From: Desulfosarcina widdelii
GTDB taxonomy: Bacteria > Desulfobacterota > Desulfobacteria > Desulfobacterales > Desulfosarcinaceae
Direction of reading: 5' to 3'
Length of the DNA: 64,000 bases
NCBI RefSeq assembly: GCF_009688965.1
Contig: NZ_AP021875.1
Span: 620,001-684,000 of the forward strand
Below, piece by piece: positions 1 to 7,358 of the stretch (position 1 is the first letter of the stretch; the number at the start of each line of letters is the position of its first letter). The position numbers and the translations under genes were made by a program. The notes under the pieces are model-generated. The model saw only the letters and a program-made list of their open reading frames with translations, ran no database searches and was not told the DNA's origin.

Positions 1-241
1 CTATTTCCTCGGCAAACTTATCCATGGAGAAACGCAAGGTCCGTTTTTCGATGTCCAGTACGCTGCCTGGAAAATGCTCGGCCGCCTGGACATACATATC
101 CTCGTAATAGCTGTAGTTGGGCAGTTGGGGCCAGAAAGGGATGTCCAGGGACAAGGCCATTTCGAGAGCCCGGTCAACGTCCGTGTGTGGCATCACCGCC
201 ATGGCGGTGGTCTGCAGGTCTCCGGGTATTTTGGGTGCCAT
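1..241 (-). CDS. UROD/MetE-like (methionine-synthase-II-like) protein, N-terminal part
   Basis: The gene runs off the left edge of the window, so only about 80 N-terminal residues are visible. It starts MAPKIPGDLQTTAMAVMPH and continues with the pattern DxxRALEMAL, IPFWPQLPN and EDMYVQ. That pattern (a TAxxxxPHTD motif, then PFWPQLP) is what I recall from the MetE/uroporphyrinogen-decarboxylase-like proteins common in sulfate reducers, often annotated as methionine synthase. These have a TIM-barrel fold and are usually tied to methyl transfer or metabolism of corrinoids. The substrate cannot be told from this fragment. It follows the DUF1858 gene by about 30 bp on the same strand, so co-transcription is likely. 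The family call rests on memory of similar proteins, not on a search. Confidence 0.6.
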   Translation of the reverse strand, partial: MAPKIPGDLQTTAMAVMPHTDVDRALEMALSLDIPFWPQLPNYSYYEDMYVQAAEHFPGSVLDIEKRTLRFSMDKFAEEI

Positions 242-272
242 TGGATATCCTTTCGCTCGTTTTATATTCAAC

Positions 273-500
273 TCAACGGTTAGTCTTCCCAGCCATTACG
301 TTGTCGATCACCTTTTCCAAGCGGGTCATTAATTTTTTTTTATCGAGGTTATATTCTTTGGCAACATCGGAAAGGTTATGGAATGCGTCTGCGGGACAAC
401 CCACACACATAAGCCCCAAATCAACGAATGTATGCAGCAAATATGGATGCTGATCCAGCAACTCCTTGATGGTGCTGGATTCCGATATATTGATTCCCAT
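273..500 (-). CDS. DUF1858 domain small redox protein
   Basis: A 75-residue protein when started at the ATG at 500, which has AAGGA about ten bases upstream; an in-frame ATG at 536 would add 12 residues and has a poorer site. The sequence has the DUF1858 layout: a first half with DQHPYLLHTFVDLGLMCVGC, then a helical stretch ending in KVIDNVM. The C-V-G-C pair is the proposed redox-active dithiol of this family, which is often fused to or found beside hybrid cluster (Hcp) proteins, so a link to nitrosative stress or thiol redox is plausible. It lies 39 bp downstream of the ZIP transporter gene and is probably in the same transcript. Confidence 0.8.
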   Translation of the reverse strand: MGINISESSTIKELLDQHPYLLHTFVDLGLMCVGCPADAFHNLSDVAKEYNLDKKKLMTRLEKVIDNVMAGKTNR

Positions 501-539
501 GATCGACATTTCCTTTTCGCATGCTGATCGGTTCATGTA

Positions 540-1268
540 TCAGGCCACAAGCCCAAGCAGCATCACGGCAACGATTCCGGCAATAAATGCGAAGAGCGAT
601 TGTTTCCCGGCTACACTTCGGGCCGCCGGCATCAGCTGATCAGCGGTGATATAGATCATCAGGCCTGCTGTAGCCCCTACCATTATCGACATGGTGTTAG
701 AGGAAATCTGTCCGATAAAATATTTTACTAAGAGATATCCAAATACGATGGGCAGGGCGCTAAGAGATGACATGACAAACGATTTCAACCGATTGCCGTA
801 CGTGTAATAGTGGGGCGCGGATGTACAGATCCCTTCAGGGATGTTGTGAATGGCAATGGCTATAGCGATAACCACCGAATCACCAATATTGGCGGTCGCC
901 CCCACCGCGATGGCCATCCCCTCCGGAAAATTGTGCAGGAAAATAGCCAGGATCAGAAAGTTGGCCGTTCGGCCCAATCGGCATTCGTCTTCGGCACACA
1001 GGGCGCAGTCGTGAACGTGGGGAAATAGACGGTCGAGAAAAGCCATGATCGAAGATCCGATCATCACTCCCGCCACACATGTCATCGTTGATCCCAGGCT
1101 GATGCTCTCGGGGATCAGGTCCAAAAAGGAGATGGACAACATAATCCCCGCTGCAAAATAGAGCATATTGTGAATATATTGTTCGGAAGGCTTTCTCCAT
1201 ACACCAATAGCGGATCCAATGACCGGACCGGCTGTCGATAGTACTACCAGTATGCTTTCCTGAGACAT
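540..1268 (-). CDS. ZIP family divalent metal transporter
   Basis: Integral membrane protein of about 242 residues that should take up divalent metals such as zinc, iron or manganese. The ZIP signature is clear: HNFPEG in one transmembrane helix and HNIPEG in the next, both carrying metal-coordinating His and Glu. Eight hydrophobic segments can be drawn. Between helices three and four a soluble loop carries a Cys/His-rich metal-binding stretch (HVHDCALCAEDEC). The start at 1268 (MSQES) is chosen because AAGGAAGGG lies six bases upstream; the longer frame beginning at 1319 has no such site. The DUF1858 gene follows at once. The metal specificity is not visible from sequence. Confidence 0.88.
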   Translation of the reverse strand: MSQESILVVLSTAGPVIGSAIGVWRKPSEQYIHNMLYFAAGIMLSISFLDLIPESISLGSTMTCVAGVMIGSSIMAFLDRLFPHVHDCALCAEDECRLGRTANFLILAIFLHNFPEGMAIAVGATANIGDSVVIAIAIAIHNIPEGICTSAPHYYTYGNRLKSFVMSSLSALPIVFGYLLVKYFIGQISSNTMSIMVGATAGLMIYITADQLMPAARSVAGKQSLFAFIAGIVAVMLLGLVA

Positions 1269-1462
1269 GGCACCCTTCCTTTTCCTCAAAGAAGCCGAAC
1301 TCTTGAAAACGGTTTCCAATATTCTGCCCGTGGACTATTTTGGAGCGAATTTATCAGGAAGGGGAGGTCGCGTCTTTGCGCTGGCGCAAACAACAAAAAT
1401 TATTTAATTAAGCCTATGGATGACGGAAAGCATATGCCAATGGGAATGGTGATCAGTGAATT

Positions 1463-2140
1463 TTAGCCCGCTTCAGCGAAGGCAACCAGTGCATGAGGGT
1501 CTGTGACGACAATCTTTTCGCGTCCCGATTTGATCCAATTCTTCTTTTCCCAGCCGCTGAGCGTACGGCTGACCGTATAAAGGGTGGTGCCGGAATAATC
1601 GGCGATATTCTGTCGGCTCAATGGAATCTCGATCAGAATGCCATCTTCTTTTTTAACACCCTTCCAACGCATCAACCGTAGCAAAGATCGCGCTATCCTT
1701 CGATCGACCTGTTCCGTGCAAATCTCTAGATAGCGTTGTTGGACATCCTCGATGCGCGCCAAGACGATACCCAAAAAATTGATCGCAATATCCGGGAATT
1801 TACGCATCAGCTTCATCATCGTGGGATGATCCCAACCAATGACTTCAGTTGCACCAACGGATTGTGCGATAACCGGATAGACCCCGTTTCTAAGAGCCAC
1901 CACAGCCGCGGTCAATTCTCCAGGGCCTACATATCGAATGATCACCTCCTTGCCGTGCTCGTTAAGCTTTGTCAGCTTTAGTTGGCCTTGCATGACCAGG
2001 TAACATCTGGAGGCGGGAGATCCCTGATGAAAAAGGATTTCGTTGGGGCTTAGCTGTTTTTTGATGCCGATATGGATTGCCCGATTGTGCTGATCTTCGG
2101 TTAATCCTTTGAATACATCCGCTTGGTCAATGCTTTCCAT
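1463..2140 (-). CDS. Crp/Fnr family transcriptional regulator
   Basis: A 225-residue regulator with an N-terminal cyclic-nucleotide-type sensor barrel (about residues 10-125; FHQGSPASRCYLVMQGQLKL and VGPGELTAAVV), a dimerisation helix (about 120-150), and a C-terminal winged helix-turn-helix with the recognition stretch LSRQNIADYSGTTLYTVSRT. It lacks the cluster of N-terminal cysteines that bind a [4Fe-4S] cluster in FNR, so it is not a true FNR. Given the nitrate and NO genes in the window, a haem-based DNR/HcpR-like NO sensor is a reasonable guess, but no residue proves it. It is transcribed divergently from the sigma54 activator at 2442. Confidence 0.85.
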   Translation of the reverse strand: MESIDQADVFKGLTEDQHNRAIHIGIKKQLSPNEILFHQGSPASRCYLVMQGQLKLTKLNEHGKEVIIRYVGPGELTAAVVALRNGVYPVIAQSVGATEVIGWDHPTMMKLMRKFPDIAINFLGIVLARIEDVQQRYLEICTEQVDRRIARSLLRLMRWKGVKKEDGILIEIPLSRQNIADYSGTTLYTVSRTLSGWEKKNWIKSGREKIVVTDPHALVAFAEAG

Positions 2141-2441
2141 TATGGAGTATTTTCCCAGTTTTTACGTTGGCTGCAGCGGGTTCAATCGAGCTATAAAAAC
2201 AGCTACTGTATTCTTTTAAAGTGACTTTCTCTTGAAATGCACTTGATATCCTCGTTCAATGGAAACGGATCTGGCCTGAAAAATTAAGAAAATAGGCTTT
2301 TCATTGAATGATGAAACACTTTATAACATAAATAATGGTTATGAATAATCGATTTGTGGGCATTTTGAAGGTTGTCGATTATTACACCCATTCAAATGGA
2401 TAAATAGTCGGTCGCTATTATCGAGATTGCAGGTATCATCT
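2141..2441. other. Divergent intergenic region
   Basis: This 301-bp gap separates the Crp/Fnr gene from the sigma54 activator and must hold both promoters. I looked for an FNR-type TTGATNNNNATCAA box and found only partial matches (for example TTGATATCC near 2247), so no operator is called. It is AT-rich toward 2280-2400. Confidence 0.5.
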
Positions 2442-4274
2442 ATGACAGCCAAACCATCAAAAAAAATGGCGGATTCACGTTCGGTACAAAAAGATCCGAA
2501 TGTTTCGGAAAAATCGTGCCGACCATTAACCATATCCACCGCACCAAACGCCCTGTCCGAGCGGATCAAAGAGCTGAACTGCCTTTACGGTATCTCCAAT
2601 TTGTTCGAAAATCAGGATGTTTCCCTGCCATGGATCATGCAACGTGCTGTGGAACTCATCCCGGCAGCCTGGCAATATCCTGAATATGCCTGTGCGCGAA
2701 TCCGATTGGAAGGGCAAGACTACGCCACCCGAAATTTCAAAGCGACAAAGTGGCGGCAGAATACAAAAATCGTACTGAACGGCCAACATGTCGGTGATGT
2801 AGACGTCTATTATTACAAAAAACCTCCCCTGTGTGAAGCTAACCCGTTTTTAGAGGAGGAAAAACACCTGTTGAGAGCGATCGGGGAGCGGCTGAGCAAG
2901 GTGTTGTGGCTGAAACGTTCAGAAGAGGCACTAAGGGAAAGTGAAGAACGTTATCGCGTGCTTACCGAACAGGTGGCCGAAGGGGTCGCCCTGGTCCAGG
3001 ACAACCGTTTTCGCTATGTGAATCCGGCTTTCTGCAAACTGTTTCACATATCGATGGCCGAAGAGATCCTGGATAGGCGCGTAACGGATCCACGCGCTGG
3101 AAATGCTGCTGAAATCGCCCAAAGCTACCGCGCCGTGGGCGACATAGAAATTGATGCCAAAGTCGAGGAGTTGATCCAGCTTTCTCAGCCGGGCAGGCTC
3201 GCCTGGATCCAGGTTTGCCACAGCCCCATTGCTTTCAAGGGGCGGCCCGCGCTGTTGTCGACCTTCAAGGACATTACGGAGATCAAAGAACAGCAGATGG
3301 CTGCGCAACGAATGGCGGACCAGCTGGACAGCGAAAACCGCGTTCTGCGATCGTCCCTCAAAGAGAGGTACCGGTTGGGTGACATCCTGGGGCGGTCAGC
3401 GGCCATGCAAGGTGTTTATGAACGGATTCTGAAGGCGGCCGCAACGGATGCCAGTGTTGCCATATTCGGTGAATCCGGATCGGGAAAAGAACTGGTGGCG
3501 CATGCCGTCCATAATCACGGTGCGAGAAAAAACCACAGATTCGTCGCCGTGAACTGCGGTGCCGTCCTGGAAACTCTGTTCGAACGAGAATTTTTCGGAC
3601 ACCGTAAGGGCGCATTTTCCGGTGCGCACGCAGACGCTCCGGGATATCTGGATATGGCCGATGGCGGAACATTGTTTCTGGATGAAGTTGGTGACCTGAC
3701 CCTTGGGATGCAAGCCAAGATGCTGCGGGCGATCGAAGGCGGCGGCTATCGGGCGTTGGGCAGCACGGATACGAAGTCGACCGATTTGCGCATCATATCG
3801 GCCTCCAATACGCCGTTGGAAGATAAGGTCAACAGCGGCCATATGCGTAGCGATTTTTTTTATCGCATCCAGGTGATCCGGATTCAGTTGCCGCCATTGC
3901 GCCAACGCAAACAGGATATCCCTTTGCTGGTGGAGCACTTTCTGCGGCGGATCGAGCTGCCTGCCGGCATGGACAGGGTTCCTGGACCGATTATGGATAC
4001 GCTCATGGAATACGACTGGCCGGGCAACGTGCGCGAACTGCGCAATGTTCTTCAACGGTTTGTAACCCTCGGTCACTTGGAATTCCTTTCCCCCTGCGAA
4101 CAATTCGAGCCCTCGCCGCTGCCGGCTGAGATGGACCTTCGGTCGGCCACCCGACAGCTGGAGCGCAGCCTGATTGCCAAGGCGTTGAGCCGGACCGGCG
4201 GCAACCGCACAAAGGCGGCCAGGCTGCTGGGCATATCGCGAAGAGCGCTGTTTCGAAAGCTCCCTCCCGCCTGA
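2442..4274 (+). CDS. PAS-domain sigma54-dependent transcriptional activator
   Basis: A 610-residue enhancer-binding protein. Order of parts: a GAF-like N-terminal region (about residues 30-165), a PAS domain (about 170-285), a linker helix, the AAA+ domain (about 315-545; Walker A GESGSGKE at about 343-350, Walker B LFLDEVGD), and a C-terminal Fis-type helix-turn-helix (NRTKAARLLGISRRALFRKL). The sigma54-contact loop reads GAFSGA (390-395) instead of the usual GAFTGA. No receiver domain is present, so it senses a ligand directly rather than through phosphorylation. The ATG at 2442 is preferred over the in-frame TTG at 2427 because GCAGGT precedes it. It sits just upstream of a sigma54 promoter at 4454 that drives the transhydrogenase genes, its likely target. 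Its N-terminus resembles that of the protein at 9334. Confidence 0.92.
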   Translation: MTAKPSKKMADSRSVQKDPNVSEKSCRPLTISTAPNALSERIKELNCLYGISNLFENQDVSLPWIMQRAVELIPAAWQYPEYACARIRLEGQDYATRNFKATKWRQNTKIVLNGQHVGDVDVYYYKKPPLCEANPFLEEEKHLLRAIGERLSKVLWLKRSEEALRESEERYRVLTEQVAEGVALVQDNRFRYVNPAFCKLFHISMAEEILDRRVTDPRAGNAAEIAQSYRAVGDIEIDAKVEELIQLSQPGRLAWIQVCHSPIAFKGRPALLSTFKDITEIKEQQMAAQRMADQLDSENRVLRSSLKERYRLGDILGRSAAMQGVYERILKAAATDASVAIFGESGSGKELVAHAVHNHGARKNHRFVAVNCGAVLETLFEREFFGHRKGAFSGAHADAPGYLDMADGGTLFLDEVGDLTLGMQAKMLRAIEGGGYRALGSTDTKSTDLRIISASNTPLEDKVNSGHMRSDFFYRIQVIRIQLPPLRQRKQDIPLLVEHFLRRIELPAGMDRVPGPIMDTLMEYDWPGNVRELRNVLQRFVTLGHLEFLSPCEQFEPSPLPAEMDLRSATRQLERSLIAKALSRTGGNRTKAARLLGISRRALFRKLPPA

Positions 4275-4281
4275 GTGCCAA

Positions 4282-4307
4282 AATCGCCCATTCGGGCGAT
4301 TCCGCCC
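4282..4307. promoter_or_regulatory. Candidate enhancer site 1 / hairpin
   Basis: A perfect 8-bp inverted repeat AATCGCCC-ATTC-GGGCGATT (4282-4301) runs into GGGCGATTCCGCCC (4294-4307). It lies eight bases after the activator stop codon and about 150-170 bp upstream of the sigma54 promoter, the usual place for an enhancer. There is no T-run after the hairpin, so a terminator is less likely. A related copy lies at 4363-4377. Confidence 0.45.
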
Positions 4308-4362
4308 GCACAAATTTTCTCTAGTTAATTCGGATACAAACCACTCAAATTCTGATTGTAGC

Positions 4363-4377
4363 GGGCGATTGTGGCCC
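4363..4377. promoter_or_regulatory. Candidate enhancer site 2
   Basis: GGGCGATTGTGGCCC repeats the core of the site at 4294-4307 in direct orientation, 69 bp downstream of it and about 80 bp upstream of the sigma54 promoter. Paired sites at this distance suit binding by a sigma54 activator. This is inference from the repeat alone. Confidence 0.4.
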
Positions 4378-4453
4378 ACTATCAAATTCTTACACCAGTC
4401 CTCTTAAATAAAAATTTAATTTAAAATCATATAGTTACGCGTTTCTGTGAATT

Positions 4454-4469
4454 TGGCATTCTTGTTGCT
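4454..4469 (+). promoter_or_regulatory. Sigma54 (-24/-12) promoter
   Basis: TGGCATTCTTGTTGCT matches the consensus TGGCAC-N5-TTGCW with correct GG-to-GC spacing; only one core base (T for C after TGGCA) differs. Transcription should start near 4480, about 70 bp before the gene at 4551. It lies directly downstream of a sigma54 activator gene. Confidence 0.8.
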
Positions 4470-4550
4470 CAAATGCAGGCGAAGGTAAATTGATTTGCCG
4501 GCAAACGCCTGGTCAACGATTTTTAATATTGGTTAGCGGAGTCCAATTGC

Positions 4551-4781
4551 ATGGAACTGGCACAAAACAGAGTTTCCGGGAAAATCTTCGTCATTCTTGA
4601 CGACACCGAAGGGAAGAATTTTTTGGCGGTTACTCCCGATGGAAAAATTAAATGCCTGGAACGAAGCCTCTTCTTTTTCGGCAGGGAAATAAATCATGAA
4701 GAAACTGAACCGGAGAAACTTTTGAGCGACACGCAGTTGTCAATCTACGAAGCGTATTTCGGTGAAACCGTTAAAAATTGA
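4551..4781 (+). CDS. Hypothetical small protein (76 aa), first gene of the sigma54 unit
   Basis: I do not recognise this 76-residue protein. The first half is predicted beta-rich (KIFVILDD, KNFLAVTPDGKIKCLE), followed by an aromatic patch SLFFFGRE and an acidic helix. It has no signal peptide, no membrane segment and a single cysteine. GCGGAG lies ten bases before the ATG. It is the first gene after the sigma54 promoter at 4454, so it should be made under the same control as the transhydrogenase. No function is claimed. Confidence 0.7.
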   Translation: MELAQNRVSGKIFVILDDTEGKNFLAVTPDGKIKCLERSLFFFGREINHEETEPEKLLSDTQLSIYEAYFGETVKN

Positions 4782-4842
4782 ATTTATCACTTTAAAAGAA
4801 TGGCTTGATGAACAAAACGAGCTTCAATGAAAGGAGTTTTTC

Positions 4843-5277
4843 ATGAAACAGGATCCTTTTGGCAACCTGATGGATTGGGGGACCGTGTTGGACATTTTCG
4901 AGGAATTGGCCGACTCCGGGAAACTGGTTGAATGTCAGCCGGGCCTGATCCGGATATTACGGTTCAAAGGGAACTGGCGACTTCGCGAGGAAGTCCTCAA
5001 GCGTGTCGGAGAAATTCAGGCCCCCTCGGAGGACCTTTTCCGCCAGGTTCTATCCATCCTGGCCGATGACAACATCTATTACGACGCCCGAGTCATTGCC
5101 GGCGACGCCCTATGTGCAATGCTCAAAAACATTCATGCGGCTTCTTATGAGGAACTGTCCACGGCCGTGAAAAAATTAATCGAAAAGCTGATGCAGACAC
5201 CGCAGCCGCCATTTTTCGGCGAGGCAGTGGAACGACTTTATGACGAGATCGCCGCGCCAAGCATGTTGGAGAACTAA
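4843..5277 (+). CDS. Hypothetical helical (HEAT-like) protein, 144 aa
   Basis: A 144-residue, almost fully helical protein with a strong ribosome-binding site (AAAGGAG). The pattern of paired helices, with stretches such as REEVLKRVGEI, LFRQVLSILADD and ARVIAGDALCAMLKN, resembles HEAT/armadillo-type repeats that act as binding scaffolds. There is no catalytic motif, signal peptide or membrane segment. It lies between two other small proteins in the sigma54-controlled run that leads to the transhydrogenase. I cannot assign a function; the repeat assignment is a guess from helix periodicity. Confidence 0.7.
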   Translation: MKQDPFGNLMDWGTVLDIFEELADSGKLVECQPGLIRILRFKGNWRLREEVLKRVGEIQAPSEDLFRQVLSILADDNIYYDARVIAGDALCAMLKNIHAASYEELSTAVKKLIEKLMQTPQPPFFGEAVERLYDEIAAPSMLEN

Positions 5278-5306
5278 GGTCACTGCCAGGGATAAAGGAG
5301 ATATCC

Positions 5307-5567
5307 ATGAATAATAATCGAAAAAAAGATCCTGCGATGAACGGTGAATATCGGCCTTCAAAAGATACAGGTCCGTCTTCTAAGGAGCAGGGCATATGTC
5401 TGAACTGCGAAGATCGGCAGGTTTGTTGTTTTACGGACGCCGGCAAAAACGTGGTGTATTGCGAAGAATATCTCTCGGATCGACCGGATGAAGAAAAAAG
5501 GAACCGTTCTTCCAATAATTTTGGAACGCGTCCCTGTTTCGGAATCGACGATTTTATTCCTTTATGA
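5307..5567 (+). CDS. Small cysteine-rich protein (GxCxNCxxxxxCC motif)
   Basis: An 86-residue protein with a disordered, charged N-terminus and a compact Cys motif: GICLNCEDRQVCCF followed by a Tyr-Cys-Glu-Glu (YCEEYL) about 13 residues later. Very similar GLCxNCxxRxxC...WHCEEY small proteins are common in sulfate reducers, and the spacing suits one zinc or Fe-S site. A further cysteine occurs in the C-terminal tail (RPCFG). AAGGAG precedes the ATG. It sits just upstream of pntAA in the sigma54 unit. The function is unknown. Confidence 0.75.
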   Translation: MNNNRKKDPAMNGEYRPSKDTGPSSKEQGICLNCEDRQVCCFTDAGKNVVYCEEYLSDRPDEEKRNRSSNNFGTRPCFGIDDFIPL

Positions 5568-5648
5568 CGGATCACGGCGGGGTGTTGCCACTGATGGATA
5601 GCGTCTCGACAGATCCACCCATTTCTAAATTCTTTTATTGAGAGGTCA

Positions 5649-6821
5649 ATGATGCGAATCGGTATCCCGAAGGAGATTTTGTCCGAAGAAAAAAGAGTCG
5701 CCGCCACACCGGAAACCGTAATGAAATACATCGAACGGGGATTCGAAGTGGTCGTCGAAGCATCGGCAGGAGAAGGCATTTCCATCAGCGATGAAGAATA
5801 CCGGATGGCCGGGGCAGACATCATCGCCGACACGGCGCGCCTGTTTGAAGAATCCGACATTATTCTAAAAGTCAAGCAGCCCGTATTCAACCAGAAACTG
5901 GATACCCATGAAGTCAATATGCTTCGAGACGACGGCATCCTGATCACTTTTCTCCACCCGGCAACTCCCGAAAACCACGATATCGTGAAGCGGCTTCGGG
6001 ACAAAAACATCACCGCCCTGACCATGGACGGCATCCCGCGCATTTCGCGTGCGCAGCGCATGGATGCCCTTTCTTCCATGAGCACCGTCACCGGATATAA
6101 ATCGGTGATCATGGCGGCTGACAAACTGCCCACCTTTATCCCCATGATCGGCACGGCCATCGGCACCATCAAACCGGCTACATTTCTCATCGTCGGCACC
6201 GGCGTGGTAGGGCTTCAGGCCATTGCCACGGCCAAGCGGCTCGGTGGGGTGGTCAAGGCCATCGATATCCGCAAGGATGCCTGCACCGAGGCGGAAAGTC
6301 TGGGCGCCAAGGTGGTGGATTTCGACATCCCCCAGGAGCTGGCCATCGGCAAGGGGGGCTACGCCAAGGCCTTGGAAAAAGAGTGGCTCGAAATCGAGCA
6401 GCGCACCATCGCTCCCCACCTGGAAGGTGCCGATGTGGTCATCTTGAGCGCACTGGTGCCGGGAGAAATCGCTCCGATCCTGGTTACGGAAGACATGGTA
6501 TCCAGGATGAAACCCGGCTCGGTGATCATGGATGTATCCGTGGACCAGGGGGGAAACTGTGAAGTGACGGAACCCGGGCGGTTCAGCCGGCGGCTGGGCG
6601 TGCATATCTCGGGCATACAGAACATCCCCGGCAGGATGGCCGTCCACGCCAGTTGGCTGTATGCCAACAACATGTTTCACTACGTTGACAACCTTTTCAA
6701 AAACGGCGTCGAAACGCTTGACCTCGAAGACGAGATTGTCAACAGCTCTCTGGTCACGCACCGTGGCACCATTCATCACGAAGGCGCCTTAAAGGCCATG
6801 CGGACGAATCTGTCCAATTGA
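5649..6821 (+). CDS. pntA: NAD(P) transhydrogenase alpha subunit, NAD(H)-binding part (PntAA)
   Basis: A 390-residue domain I of proton-translocating transhydrogenase, which binds NAD(H) and passes hydride to NADP+ bound in domain III. It opens with the family start MRIGIPKEILSEEKRVAATP, has the RAQ-like loop RISRAQRMDALSSM, the glycine-rich nucleotide fold LIVGTGVVGLQAIATAKRLG, and the VMDVSVDQGGNCE motif. It lacks transmembrane segments, as expected for the split three-gene type (pntAA, pntAB, pntB). Alanine dehydrogenase is the nearest alternative, but the pntAB and pntB genes downstream decide the call. Either of two adjacent ATGs (5649, 5652) may start; GAGAGG suits the second slightly better. 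Confidence 0.93.
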   Translation: MMRIGIPKEILSEEKRVAATPETVMKYIERGFEVVVEASAGEGISISDEEYRMAGADIIADTARLFEESDIILKVKQPVFNQKLDTHEVNMLRDDGILITFLHPATPENHDIVKRLRDKNITALTMDGIPRISRAQRMDALSSMSTVTGYKSVIMAADKLPTFIPMIGTAIGTIKPATFLIVGTGVVGLQAIATAKRLGGVVKAIDIRKDACTEAESLGAKVVDFDIPQELAIGKGGYAKALEKEWLEIEQRTIAPHLEGADVVILSALVPGEIAPILVTEDMVSRMKPGSVIMDVSVDQGGNCEVTEPGRFSRRLGVHISGIQNIPGRMAVHASWLYANNMFHYVDNLFKNGVETLDLEDEIVNSSLVTHRGTIHHEGALKAMRTNLSN

Positions 6822-6928
6822 GTCGATTTCAGGGGAAAAAGAAATGAAAGCCGCCTGGATTTTCATGGCGGCTCTTCAATGCCGGACCCCGCCGGTGGAT
6901 ATTACTGCGCGGGGACAGAGGAAATCCG

Positions 6929-7297
6929 ATGCTGAATTTACTTTTGATGTTGGGCGTCTTCGCGGCGGCCTTTATCGTTGGCTACCTGTTGATATCCAAG
7001 GTGCCCGCATTGCTGCACACGCCATTGATGTCGATGACCAATGCCATCTCGGCCGTCACCATACTGGGAGCCGTGATTCTGTTTTCATTTCCGACGACCG
7101 TCTCTGAAAAAATCTTAGGCGGCGTGGCCATTGTAACGGCCACGTTCAATGTCGTCGGCGGTTTTGCTATTACGGACAGAATGCTGAGACTTTTCAAGGA
7201 AAAACGAACAATATCGAACGTACAATCGAGAGAATTCACCGCTGATCACGGCAGGGTGCGCAAACGGCCGAACGATCGTTTTCTATCCATTTGGTGA
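6929..7297 (+). CDS. NAD(P) transhydrogenase alpha subunit, membrane part (PntAB)
   Basis: A 122-residue membrane protein with the short transmembrane unit of the split transhydrogenase: MLNLLLMLGVFAAAFIVGYL, then PLMSMTNAISAVTILGAV and GGVAIVTATFNVVGGFAITD. The helices supply part of the proton channel (domain II) in complex with PntB. The family normally ends soon after TDRMLRLFK; here a polar tail of about 30 residues follows, with no recognised motif. AGAGGAAA precedes the ATG. Confidence 0.92.
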   Translation: MLNLLLMLGVFAAAFIVGYLLISKVPALLHTPLMSMTNAISAVTILGAVILFSFPTTVSEKILGGVAIVTATFNVVGGFAITDRMLRLFKEKRTISNVQSREFTADHGRVRKRPNDRFLSIW

Positions 7298-7358
7298 AGA
7301 TTCGCCGCAGCGTGCTGTGGAGCGTCTCCAATAACCCGTAAACGAAATCCATCGTGCT

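Noticed and set aside
2240..2262. TTGATATCC...TTCAA as an FNR box between the Crp/Fnr gene and the activator
   Set aside because: The second half-site does not match ATCAA at the right spacing.
3396..4385. Minus-strand open frame (329 codons) opposite the sigma54 activator
   Set aside because: It lies antisense to well-supported AAA+ and HTH motifs and has no family features or ribosome-binding site.
5123..6199. Minus-strand open frame (358 codons) opposite pntAA
   Set aside because: Crosses three plus-strand genes that have their own ribosome-binding sites; composition is that of an antisense frame.
6844..7107. Plus-strand 87-codon frame overlapping the start of pntAB
   Set aside because: Out of frame with the clear membrane protein at 6929 and without homology.
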